From the NCBI GenBank assembly GCA_963797335.1, contig CAWCOU010000008.1, positions 248,001 to 312,000 on the forward strand: a stretch of DNA of 64,000 nt, in the 5' to 3' direction. Of the stretch, positions 52,900 to 61,381 are shown piece by piece (positions within the stretch are counted from its first letter, which is position 1; the number at the start of each line of letters is the position of its first letter). The position numbers and the translations under genes were made by a program. The notes beneath the pieces were generated by a model, which saw only the letters and a list, made by a program, of their open reading frames with translations, did not search any database and was not told the DNA's origin. This DNA comes from CAWCOU01 sp963797335. Lineage in GTDB: Bacteria > Pseudomonadota > Gammaproteobacteria > JAURND01.

Positions 52900-54096
52900 T
52901 CAATCCGCTCGTAAGGTATGAATAGGGTCTAGCTGCGAAGCTTTGTAAGCGGGGTAAAATCCAAAAAAAATGCCGACCAGCACTGACACAAAAAATCCAA
53001 TGAAAATAGGTATGCCATAAACACTAAACGGCCAACCGCTGAATAATGCAATGACGAGAGAGACCAGTTCGCCGATAATAATTCCGGCAATACCACCGAT
53101 CAAGGATAATACCACCGCCTCGACCAGAAACATGGTTTGTATATCTCGCCGGCGTGCGCCAATGGCCATGCGGATGCCAATTTCCCGTCTTCTTTCAATC
53201 ACAGAAACCAGCATAATATTCATCACACCAATACCACCGACCAATAAAGAGATACCCCCAATCGCGCCTAATAATAAGGTAAATGTCTGCCTTTGTTTCT
53301 GCATGCTGGAAATCAGTTCTTTAGCACTGCGAGAAAATACTTTGGCATTGGGCATGATGCGTTGGACAGCAGCTTCGACGTTTTTTTGGATTAAAATGAC
53401 ATCAGACCCCGGGCGCAATTGAAACAGGATATTTTGAATATGCACGTATTTGCCCAATGTAAACGAGGCCGCTATCGGCAGGATGATGGATTGATTTAAA
53501 TCCGCATAGATAAACATATTTTCGGCCCAGGGCTTAGCCACACCGACGATCGTAAAAAAATGGGTTCCTACCTTAATTTGTTGGCCGATCAATTGCAACA
53601 TGCCATTTTCCCGTAATGTATTGGCAATAGTCGCGCCCACCACGCAAAAATATTGCTTTTGATCTAAGATACTGATGAATCGTCCCGAGGCGATCTCCAC
53701 TTTCACCACGCGCGCTAAATTTTCCGTCGCACCTATCGTATTGCCCGTAATGGTTTTCCCTGCAATGGAAATGGGTGAGTAATCGGTCGTATACGGCGCT
53801 GCTAACAGTATATCGGGTGACGAGTTTTTAATGGTTTCGACGTCATCTACGGTTAACTGCGGAGCCGAATCCACTGACAGGCCTGGAGGGGCTTCAATGG
53901 TAATTGCGAATAATTCCGTGCCTAGTGCTTTAAACTGTGATAAGGCATGTTGCGTAGCTAATTCCCCACTAGACACGAGGGCAACCACAGAAGCCGTACC
54001 CACCAAAATGCCCAATAAGGTGAGTAACGAACGTAATTTATATAGCCAAAGATTTTGTAACGATTCGAAAAAATGGCGCTTGATTTGTGCATTCAT
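52900..54096 (-). CDS. MacB-type ABC transporter permease
   Basis: 398 residues from the ATG at 54096. A first helix (LRSLLTLLGILVGTASVVAL) is followed by a large periplasmic MacB_PCD domain (about 45-245). A C-terminal FtsX domain has three helices (LLLGAIGGISLLVGGIGVMN; VERRREIGIRMAIGARRRDI; the last near VSVLVGIFFGFYPAYKA). The ATPase is a separate gene 4 bp upstream, unlike fused E. coli MacB. It probably exports peptides, antibiotics or lipoproteins across the envelope with the adaptor and TolC-like protein upstream. Confidence 0.9.
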   Translation of the reverse strand: MNAQIKRHFFESLQNLWLYKLRSLLTLLGILVGTASVVALVSSGELATQHALSQFKALGTELFAITIEAPPGLSVDSAPQLTVDDVETIKNSSPDILLAAPYTTDYSPISIAGKTITGNTIGATENLARVVKVEIASGRFISILDQKQYFCVVGATIANTLRENGMLQLIGQQIKVGTHFFTIVGVAKPWAENMFIYADLNQSIILPIAASFTLGKYVHIQNILFQLRPGSDVILIQKNVEAAVQRIMPNAKVFSRSAKELISSMQKQRQTFTLLLGAIGGISLLVGGIGVMNIMLVSVIERRREIGIRMAIGARRRDIQTMFLVEAVVLSLIGGIAGIIIGELVSLVIALFSGWPFSVYGIPIFIGFFVSVLVGIFFGFYPAYKASQLDPIHTLRAD

Positions 54097-54100
54097 GGCT

Positions 54101-54778
54101 TTACTTACGGGTATCACTGACAACATGACCATCGGCAAGACGCACACTGCGTCGACAATGATCGGCGACAAAATGGTCGTGCGTCACCAGAATGACGGTG
54201 GTTTTGACTTGCTCATTAATCTCCAACAATAAGTTCATGATGCTTTGGCCCGTTTTCGAATCTAAGGAACCCGTCGGTTCATCCGCCAATAAAATTTTTG
54301 GCTCGGTCACAATGGCGCGGGCAATGGCAACCCGCTGCTGCTGGCCGCCAGACAGCTGATTCGGTCGATGGTCGTATAAATCGGCAATGCCTACTTTTTC
54401 TAACGCCTGCATAGCGAGTCGGTGAATCTCATCGGCTTTCATGCGACGATACGTCAAGGGTAAACCGACGTTTTGTACCGCATTTAACCGCGGTAATAAT
54501 AAAAATTGCTGGAACACAAAACCCATGGTTTCGTTACGCAGTCGCGCGGCTAAATCACCATGAAGGTTAGATACTTCTTGGCCGTTTAAATAGTAATGAC
54601 CACTACTGGGGTTATCAAGCAATCCTATGATGTTCATGGTTGTTGTTTTACCCGAACCGGAGGCACCCACTAAAGCCACCAGCTCACCATCGGCGATACT
54701 TAAATTAGTATCGTGCAACACCGGCAGGGTCTGGTCACCGAGTTGATAGCTTTTGCTGATATGGGCTAATTCAATCAC
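54101..54778 (-). CDS. ABC transporter ATP-binding protein, MacB/LolD type
   Basis: 225 residues from the GTG at 54778 (VIELAHISKSYQLGD); an ATG at 54796 is in frame but less conserved. Walker A VGASGSGKTTTMNIIG, Q-loop FVFQQFLLLPRL, signature LSGGQQQRVAIARAI, Walker B ILLADEPTGSLD and H-loop VTHDHFVADHC are all intact. It overlaps the adaptor stop by 8 bp. Confidence 0.95.
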   Translation of the reverse strand: MIELAHISKSYQLGDQTLPVLHDTNLSIADGELVALVGASGSGKTTTMNIIGLLDNPSSGHYYLNGQEVSNLHGDLAARLRNETMGFVFQQFLLLPRLNAVQNVGLPLTYRRMKADEIHRLAMQALEKVGIADLYDHRPNQLSGGQQQRVAIARAIVTEPKILLADEPTGSLDSKTGQSIMNLLLEINEQVKTTVILVTHDHFVADHCRRSVRLADGHVVSDTRK

Positions 54779-55949
54779 GCACCAACACCTTATCACCGGG
54801 TTTTAAACCTTTTAAAATACTGATCTGAGTTAAATCCGTCGCGCCGGTTTCCACCGAGACATCGTGTTTTTTGCCCGTCTTATGATCGATAACCGTGACG
54901 GTAGGCACGCCGTTAACCATAAAAACGGCATTGATGGGTATTTTAATTTCCGAAGGATTTTGAATAGCAATATCAATTTTGGCTGTCATGCCAACCCTCA
55001 CCAAGTTCCGTTCTAGATCTGAAATCGTAGGAACTGTTATTTTTACTGGGAATGTAGCGATTGGGCTAGAGGGGTTATCCGATTTTGCTTGTCGACCTAT
55101 ATTACTCACATAACCATGAAACAATAAACCGGGCAACGCCGGACTGGTGATTAATACGGGTTGTTGCAGAGCCAATTGGTTAATATCGTTCTCACTGACA
55201 TTAATGGTGGCAGCCACACCTGACATATCACCAATACTCAGCAAAATTTGGCCTTCTTTAACCTCTGTGCCCATTGATAACGTTTTATCCGAGGCATCAG
55301 ACCCGCCACCAGCTGATTTTTCAGGAATCAAAGCAATACCGGTAATAGGTGCCTGAAGTTTATAATCGTTAAATTCTTTGGTCAGCATTTCTTCAATGTG
55401 ATTGATATCCGATAAACTGAGCGTTTCAATATCTTTAGGAGCGTTGGGAATTTTTTCTACTAATGCTTTGAGTGTGCTGGTGGAGCTGAGGTAGGCCAAC
55501 TGATTGGTTTCCAATTGACTTTTTTGACTTAAATAATCTTCTCTATCGACAATGCCTGCTTTATAAAGTGCCGCAGTACCCACAAAACTATTTTTGCTGG
55601 TTAAATACTGGTCTTTGTCTTTAATGTAATTTGTTAAAGCCGTTACATAATCTTGTTGAGATTTACTGGAGGCAATTTCCACCAAGAGTTGCCCAGCCTG
55701 TACTTGGCTCCCATATTGAAAATACAGTTTTCGCACGATACCTTCGGCAGGGCTAATCAGGTTACTCACGGCTAGGGGTTGCAAGGTACCCGAATAAAAT
55801 AAGTGATTGGTGGACGCTTGCATGGTGGCAACCACCGTCGTCGTTTGTTTATTACCCTGAGTCGTTTCCGTTTCTGTCGATTGACCGCCGCAAGCAGAAA
55901 GCGCAAGCCCTAAAGCCATTGTCCACAACCAAAAGAATTGATTTTTCAT
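54771..55949 (-). CDS. MacA-like periplasmic adaptor lipoprotein
   Basis: 392 residues. The N-terminus has a lipobox (ALGLALSAC), so it is likely lipidated. Biotinyl-lipoyl half-motifs (ISPAEGIVRKLYFQYGSQVQ and YKLQAPITGIALIP) flank a coiled-coil hairpin (about 95-200). A beta-barrel and membrane-proximal domain follow (GDMSGVAATINVSENDINQL; VRVGMTAKIDIAI). It bridges the ABC permease and the outer-membrane channel. 15 bp downstream of the TolC-like gene. Confidence 0.92.
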   Translation of the reverse strand: MKNQFFWLWTMALGLALSACGGQSTETETTQGNKQTTTVVATMQASTNHLFYSGTLQPLAVSNLISPAEGIVRKLYFQYGSQVQAGQLLVEIASSKSQQDYVTALTNYIKDKDQYLTSKNSFVGTAALYKAGIVDREDYLSQKSQLETNQLAYLSSTSTLKALVEKIPNAPKDIETLSLSDINHIEEMLTKEFNDYKLQAPITGIALIPEKSAGGGSDASDKTLSMGTEVKEGQILLSIGDMSGVAATINVSENDINQLALQQPVLITSPALPGLLFHGYVSNIGRQAKSDNPSSPIATFPVKITVPTISDLERNLVRVGMTAKIDIAIQNPSEIKIPINAVFMVNGVPTVTVIDHKTGKKHDVSVETGATDLTQISILKGLKPGDKVLVRD

Positions 55950-55964
55950 CCATTGTCACTCAGT

Positions 55965-57428
55965 TTAATAAGTTAAGGTAATTTGCCATTTCTCCAGCGT
56001 GGTACCCAGAATTTGAAAAAAATTCTCCACCGCAGTGATATACTGGATTTGTTGACCGATATAGCTAATGCGAGCATTAGCCATGGTCGTTTGTAATGAG
56101 GTTAATTCAAATGACGTGGTTTTCCCATAATTAAATTTAATTTTTGCCACAGCCAAGCTTTGCTGAGCCAGCTGCACGGCCTGAGCAGACAATTGTAGCT
56201 GCTTCTTACTGTATTGTACGGTGTTATACGCATTCGTGACATTGGCAATCAACTGATATTTTTGCAGATCCAGATTTATTTTTGCCTGTTGTAGTCCGAC
56301 TTTTGCATTCACGTATTGCTGTTGTCGCGATAAATCATGAATAGGTATTCCTAAATTCAGAGTTAAACTCTTACTGCCATTAGAAGTATTACCTTGCCCC
56401 GGGCTGCTAATGGGCTGCATCAGCATTCCTACGGCGTCCAATTGCCATTTTTGTTGGTCTTTTGCTAATAATAATTGGCGCTCGATCATTTTATAATTCA
56501 GCTGAGCGGATTGATAAGCAATATTATTCGCCAAAGCAATGGCAATACTTTCCGACAGATTAGGCAAAGATGTTTCAGTCGAAGTGATTTTTTTCTCGAC
56601 ATTAATATGCGCATTCGGATCGAGGCCCAAAAGAATCAATAAATTCTGATAGCTTTGCAAAATAGCGCTTTGATTTTGGCTCATTGAGAGCTGGCTATTC
56701 GCAATGTTCAGCTGCTGCTGAATTTGCTCAGTTTGCGCAGCCTTACCTACTTTAATTTTTGCCAAGGTTTGATTCAGCGTGGTTTGTTCATCGCGCAACG
56801 ACAATTGATTAATATCCAAATTATTATAGGCCTGCACTAATTGATAATACGCCTGGATCACATTGATGACGGTCGTGATAACGTTGTTCTTGAACGTTAA
56901 TCGATTGACTTTCTCGCTGTCTTTAGCATTGTTCAAAGGCGCCAAAGTCACATCGCGACCAAAACCGCGCAACAGGGGCTGAGTTATCGTCACTGTTGCT
57001 TCGTTAGAAATGGTATTAGTGCCCGGGTTCAGTTGTTGAGTTAAACCGGTATTTATCTGAGTGCCATAGGGCGCCAGGTAATTTAAGGTCGGAAATGCAC
57101 TGTAGTTAGGGCTCGAACCATTTTGAAACAACGCCTGCGCAGTTAAACCCAGTTGCGGGGCAAACTGGTTCCTGGCTACGGCCAAGCTAAATTTATCGAC
57201 TACCCTTTGCAGTTCTGCATTTTTAATTTCCGGGCTAAAGCGCAATGCCAATAAAATAGCTTCTTTTAGGGTTAACACCGGACCACCGGGTTGGATGGCC
57301 GCTGTTTGGTTGGCCGGAAACGAGACAGATAAAGGGTCTACTGGCGCCGCAACGGACGGTTGGAGGGTGAACAAGCCCGTGAGCACACAAAAAAGAAGCT
57401 GTAAACGGCCATAGGTACGTTTAATCAT
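55965..57428 (-). CDS. TolC-family outer membrane efflux protein
   Basis: 487 residues with a signal peptide (LLFCVLTGLFTLQPSVAA). Two OEP repeats: LTLKEAILLALRFSPEIKNA with ITQPLLRGFGRDVTLAPLNN, and NLSESIAIALANNIAYQSAQ with ARISYIGQQIQYITAVENFF. It is distinct from the TolC at 47398 and is dedicated to the downstream adaptor-ABC genes. First gene of a five-gene run ending with the GtrA protein. Confidence 0.92.
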   Translation of the reverse strand: MIKRTYGRLQLLFCVLTGLFTLQPSVAAPVDPLSVSFPANQTAAIQPGGPVLTLKEAILLALRFSPEIKNAELQRVVDKFSLAVARNQFAPQLGLTAQALFQNGSSPNYSAFPTLNYLAPYGTQINTGLTQQLNPGTNTISNEATVTITQPLLRGFGRDVTLAPLNNAKDSEKVNRLTFKNNVITTVINVIQAYYQLVQAYNNLDINQLSLRDEQTTLNQTLAKIKVGKAAQTEQIQQQLNIANSQLSMSQNQSAILQSYQNLLILLGLDPNAHINVEKKITSTETSLPNLSESIAIALANNIAYQSAQLNYKMIERQLLLAKDQQKWQLDAVGMLMQPISSPGQGNTSNGSKSLTLNLGIPIHDLSRQQQYVNAKVGLQQAKINLDLQKYQLIANVTNAYNTVQYSKKQLQLSAQAVQLAQQSLAVAKIKFNYGKTTSFELTSLQTTMANARISYIGQQIQYITAVENFFQILGTTLEKWQITLTY

Positions 57429-57552
57429 GTACTTTTACAAAAAAATGTTTAGTTGACCGGCATTCTAACAGAATATAGGTGACAACACAGATTTTTATTG
57501 TCCGGAACAGGGTTCACGTGCAAATTTCGTTCTTTGCCTATACCATAAGGGA

Positions 57553-58698
57553 GTGACTACCCGAAGAGTGATTAGACCGATGCCATTAAATCCCGCAGAA
57601 ATGCTGCGTTATTCCCGACATTTTCCCGTCATTACCGACGCAGGACAAGAACAGCTGAAACAAGCAAAAGTCTTTTGTGTAGGGGCTGGCGGGCTGGGCT
57701 CTCCCGCCCTACTATACCTCGCCGCAGCGGGCATAGGTACGCTAGCGGTGATAGATCATGACACTGTTGAAGCCAGCAACTTACAGCGACAAGTCTTATT
57801 CGCTGATTCGGATATTGGCCAATTAAAAGCCGCTTGTGCCGAACAAAAATTAACCGCCCAAAACCCGCATATCCAGGTCATTGCTCATCCAATCCAATTA
57901 ACGCGTGAAAACGCCTCCGACTTGATCGCCGCTTACGATATCGTCTTGGATGGCAGTGATAACTATCAGACCCGCTATCTCATCAATGACGTTTGCCATT
58001 TCCAGAACAAACCCTTGGTTTCTGCGAGCATCTTTCAGTTTCAAGGGCAACTTGGGGTATTTAACTACAAGGATGGGCCGTGTTATCGCTGTTTATATAA
58101 TGCCCCACCGCCGGCCGAATTAACTCCTAGCTGTTCTATGAGCGGCGTATTAGGGATATTACCCGGCATTATGGGTACGCTTCAGGCTACTGAAGTGATT
58201 AAACTAATCTTGAAAAAGGGTGAAGTTCTCTCTGGTCGCCTCTTGGCAGTGGATGCGCTGAACATGGATTTTAAAAAGTATCAGGTTCACCCCGATCCCT
58301 TTTGCCCTTTGTGTAAAGAAGGGCGATTATCGGATGAGTTGTTTACCCAGCCCTCTGTTTGTCTAGATAAGGCGTCCATACCTGAAATTGAGCCACACCA
58401 ATTAGCGAGTTGGCTACAAGATCAACCTGCCACTTTCCGATTATTAGACGTGCGCGAAGATTACGAGCGAGAGATCTACCATATCGGTGGGGATTTCTTG
58501 CCACTCGGTCAGCTGGATACAACTGAGCTTAATTGGAATAAAGAAGAAATCATTGTCGTCTACTGCAAGGCCGGGGGTCGAAGTATGAAAGCCGCCCAAC
58601 TGCTTAATAGCGCCGGCTATAAGCACGTTTACTCCCTAAAGGGTGGAATCCTCGCCTGGATACAAGAAGTAGAAGCCACCCCATCATCCCGAGCATAG
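57553..58698 (+). CDS. MoeB/ThiF-type adenylyltransferase fused to rhodanese
   Basis: 381 residues. The E1-like domain (1-245) has LRYSRHFPVITDAGQ, the nucleotide loop GAGGLGSPALLYLAAAG, DGSDNYQTRYLIND and zinc pairs CYRC and CPLC. A rhodanese domain (about 270-372) has the active Cys in VYCKAGGRSMKAA. This MOCS3-like fusion adenylates and sulfurates ThiS/MoaD-type carriers. Start GTG 57553; ATG 57580 is an alternative. The last residues (ATPSSRA) come from a catcccgagc-type repeat. No moaD or thiS is nearby. Confidence 0.92.
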   Translation: MTTRRVIRPMPLNPAEMLRYSRHFPVITDAGQEQLKQAKVFCVGAGGLGSPALLYLAAAGIGTLAVIDHDTVEASNLQRQVLFADSDIGQLKAACAEQKLTAQNPHIQVIAHPIQLTRENASDLIAAYDIVLDGSDNYQTRYLINDVCHFQNKPLVSASIFQFQGQLGVFNYKDGPCYRCLYNAPPPAELTPSCSMSGVLGILPGIMGTLQATEVIKLILKKGEVLSGRLLAVDALNMDFKKYQVHPDPFCPLCKEGRLSDELFTQPSVCLDKASIPEIEPHQLASWLQDQPATFRLLDVREDYEREIYHIGGDFLPLGQLDTTELNWNKEEIIVVYCKAGGRSMKAAQLLNSAGYKHVYSLKGGILAWIQEVEATPSSRA

Positions 58699-58725
58699 CG
58701 AGAGATCTCCTGAGGGTGGCACGAC

Positions 58726-59622
58726 CTATTGCCCGATGTATATTTTATGATGGGAAAAATCAAAATAAACCAGGTTATTCGCGTAAAAATTAGTTCCAAC
58801 TAAACCATCGAACGGCGCGATGCGACGTTCGGGTAGGTTATCCATCAGTTTAAACCAGATGCCAGGCAGTTTTTGACCGCCTTCAGTGGTAAATGAAGTC
58901 GACATAATGCTGTTACAATTGAGCTTGGCATAGGGGGCTTTGCTTGGGCAAGGCAGCACAGAAAATGGGGTTGCGTAAGTTTTTCTAATCACGGAAGGAA
59001 CTGCACCTGTATCCCAACTTAAGGTGATGGGTTTGCCATTAAATTTCAATTGAGTCAACAAATGACCTGTGTACGGGATAGCTATCCAGTTTTTGATATC
59101 GTATTCGATGGGCCGGCTGATGGGGTTCACTAAAATCATTCGTTTATGTGGGTAGTCCAGCAACACATTAAATTTCGATAAAAACCGCATACCCAGCAGA
59201 CCATCTTCAGAGGCTTTGGTTTTTTTAAATCCGCGACCCCCTGTCCCCCATAGTTTTGTTAATACCTGGCCTTCCACGTTTTTTAACTGGAATGTACCAA
59301 TCTGTACCTGGGGTGCAATAAATTCAGCTTCACAATGTTTGCCGTTAATAGCCGTAGAGCAAATCTGTTGACCGGTTACCTTAATCTGTATTCTTTGTAA
59401 TGCTTTTTTACTTAACACCAACCCGTATTGGTTAGCCCCAGTATCAATGATGACTGGCAATCTTTTTCCTTGCACGTAAATAGTGGTGGAGGCAAACCCA
59501 TACGGGTTTGGAGTCCCGGTATTGAATTTTAAAGGTAAAACCACTTCGGCCGGCTCTTGCTGTGCAAAGGCAGGGATTATTACCAACCCCAAGAATGCAA
59601 TGAGGTATTTCATCCTGAACAT
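58726..59622 (-). CDS. Two-lobed aspartic protease-like secreted protein
   Basis: 298 residues, with AAGGA 7 nt before the ATG and a signal peptide (MKYLIAFLGLVIIPAFA region). Each half carries an Asp-Thr-Gly and a hydrophobic-hydrophobic-Gly motif: VIIDTGANQ with DGLLGMRFL, and LSWDTGAVPS with DGLVGTNFY. That is the bilobal pattern of pepsin-like enzymes, built from retropepsin-like units. Two Cys pairs may form disulfides. Probably periplasmic. Substrate unknown. Confidence 0.7.
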   Translation of the reverse strand: MFRMKYLIAFLGLVIIPAFAQQEPAEVVLPLKFNTGTPNPYGFASTTIYVQGKRLPVIIDTGANQYGLVLSKKALQRIQIKVTGQQICSTAINGKHCEAEFIAPQVQIGTFQLKNVEGQVLTKLWGTGGRGFKKTKASEDGLLGMRFLSKFNVLLDYPHKRMILVNPISRPIEYDIKNWIAIPYTGHLLTQLKFNGKPITLSWDTGAVPSVIRKTYATPFSVLPCPSKAPYAKLNCNSIMSTSFTTEGGQKLPGIWFKLMDNLPERRIAPFDGLVGTNFYANNLVYFDFSHHKIYIGQ

Positions 59623-59632
59623 GAGCTTCCTT

Positions 59633-60376
59633 TTAATTTAGGCGTTCAACCGTATTTAACTGGTTATCTAGTGCAATTCTATCATCAAAAACAAAACAAT
59701 TCCCCTGGAAATATTGACCACCACACTGGGCAAAATAGTCTAAAATGCCTCCTTTGAGCTGCCAGACTTTGGTATAGCCTTGTTTTAGCAAATAGGCGGC
59801 TGCTTTTTCACAGCGTATGCCACCGGTACAAAAGGTCACTATGGGTTGATCTTTCACATTTGCTGGCAATGATTTTATTGCCTCAGGGAAATCGCTGAAG
59901 CTTTCCATATCGAGGCGAATCGCATTCGTGAAGGTTCCCTTATCAAATTCAAAACCATTACGGGTATCGAGCAATACCGTATCTTTATTTTCAGAAAGCC
60001 ATTCTTGTAATTGTTTTGGTTCAATATAAGGTGCGGTAAATTCGCTAGGATTAATCTCTGGGATATTCATCCGGATAATTTCTTTCTTTATGCGAACATT
60101 CATCCGTTTAAATGGAATAAAATCCGACTGACTTATTTTAAATTGCATATCTGAAAAGGGTAATATTCCGCATAAGTATTCGGTAAATACCTGGATTGCC
60201 GATGCCGTGCCAGCCAAAAATAAATTAATCCCCTCATCACTCAATAAAATAGTGCCTTTGATTTGCTGCTCTTGGGTTATTTTCTTGAGTTGCTTTTGCA
60301 AATCCATGACTAGATCTGAGCTTAAAGCAACAAATTTATACGCCGCTATGTTGGTGTAATTCATAAAGAGACACAT
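59633..60376 (-). CDS. trhO: tRNA uridine(34) hydroxylase TrhO (YceA, rhodanese family)
   Basis: It catalyses oxygen-dependent formation of 5-hydroxyuridine at the tRNA wobble position. 247 residues from the ATG at 60376; upstream in-frame starts are not conserved. Seen: YKFVALSSDLVMDLQ, KGTILLSDEGINLFLAG, VRIKKEIIRM, LLDTRNGFEFDKGTF and the active Cys in TFCTGGIRCEKAAAYLL. It lies 10 bp upstream of the protease-like gene, on the same strand. Confidence 0.92.
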   Translation of the reverse strand: MCLFMNYTNIAAYKFVALSSDLVMDLQKQLKKITQEQQIKGTILLSDEGINLFLAGTASAIQVFTEYLCGILPFSDMQFKISQSDFIPFKRMNVRIKKEIIRMNIPEINPSEFTAPYIEPKQLQEWLSENKDTVLLDTRNGFEFDKGTFTNAIRLDMESFSDFPEAIKSLPANVKDQPIVTFCTGGIRCEKAAAYLLKQGYTKVWQLKGGILDYFAQCGGQYFQGNCFVFDDRIALDNQLNTVERLN

Positions 60377-60559
60377 CCCATTATTTTTTAAAATGAATGA
60401 AGGATTATAGGGGGCCAAACCAGGCTAATGCAACCTTGGGAGGGTGTGCAACTGCAGGGTCAGTTTACAAGTTATTCAATTTAAAAGAGTTTTGCAAACA
60501 AATTGGCTTAGACTATATTTAATATGTATCACCTGTGTGCCAAGCGATAAGGATTTACT

Positions 60560-61351
60560 ATGCATTCGATATGGAGTGGGGCCCTGGTTTTTGGCTTGGT
60601 CAATATCCCCGTAAAAATCTACAGTGCAGCCGATGAAACGGCTATTCACTTCACCATGCTGCATAAAAAAGATCATTCTCCTGTTCGCTACGCAAAAATG
60701 TGTAAACTAGAGAACAAGGAAATAAGTTATCAAGATATCGTTAAAGGTTTTCAATATGAAAAAGGACGATTCGTTCCTTTATCGGAAACCGATTTTGAAA
60801 AAGCCAATGTCAAGGCCAGCCATGCCATTGAAATTGTTGAATTTACCAATGAATCAGAAGTCGACATCCGTTATTTTGAAAAACCCTATTATTTAGAACC
60901 AGACACGCATGCTGGTAAAGCATATGCACTCTTGCGAGACGCTTTAATCAAATCTAAAAAAATCGCGATTGCTAAATTTGTTATGCATGGGCGCCCGCAT
61001 TTAGGCGTCTTAAAAGCAGTCGATCAGCTACTGCTCCTGGAAAAAATCCGTTTCCACTCAGAAATTCGATTACCCGATGACTTAAAGTTGCCTGAAACGC
61101 CTGTCAGTAAAAAGGAACTCGATATGGCTTTGGCATTGATAAACCAGTTGACCCGCCATTTTAAGTCAGGCGAATTTCACGATACTTACGCTGAAGATCT
61201 ACAGAAAATAATCCAAGCGAAACTCAAAGGTAAAAAAATGAAGAGCACCGGAAAAATCCCCAAGAAAACAACGAGCGCGAATCTCATGAAAACACTAATG
61301 GCTAGCTTAGAGAAACCCAAGAGATCACGAAAAGGCAAGAAAGCTGCATAA
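60560..61351 (+). CDS. ku: Ku protein for non-homologous end joining
   Basis: It forms a ring dimer on DNA ends and recruits LigD. 263 residues. The bacterial Ku core starts SIWSGALVFGLVNIPVKIYSA and contains YLEPDTHAGKAYALLRDAL and RPHLGVLKAVDQLLLLEKIR. A basic C-terminal tail (about 218-263, Lys-rich) should bind DNA. It is followed 30 bp later by ligD. End joining is useful in slowly growing or dormant cells. Confidence 0.96.
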   Translation: MHSIWSGALVFGLVNIPVKIYSAADETAIHFTMLHKKDHSPVRYAKMCKLENKEISYQDIVKGFQYEKGRFVPLSETDFEKANVKASHAIEIVEFTNESEVDIRYFEKPYYLEPDTHAGKAYALLRDALIKSKKIAIAKFVMHGRPHLGVLKAVDQLLLLEKIRFHSEIRLPDDLKLPETPVSKKELDMALALINQLTRHFKSGEFHDTYAEDLQKIIQAKLKGKKMKSTGKIPKKTTSANLMKTLMASLEKPKRSRKGKKAA

Positions 61352-61381
61352 ACATCGATGCGAATGCGTCAGGAGGGCGGT

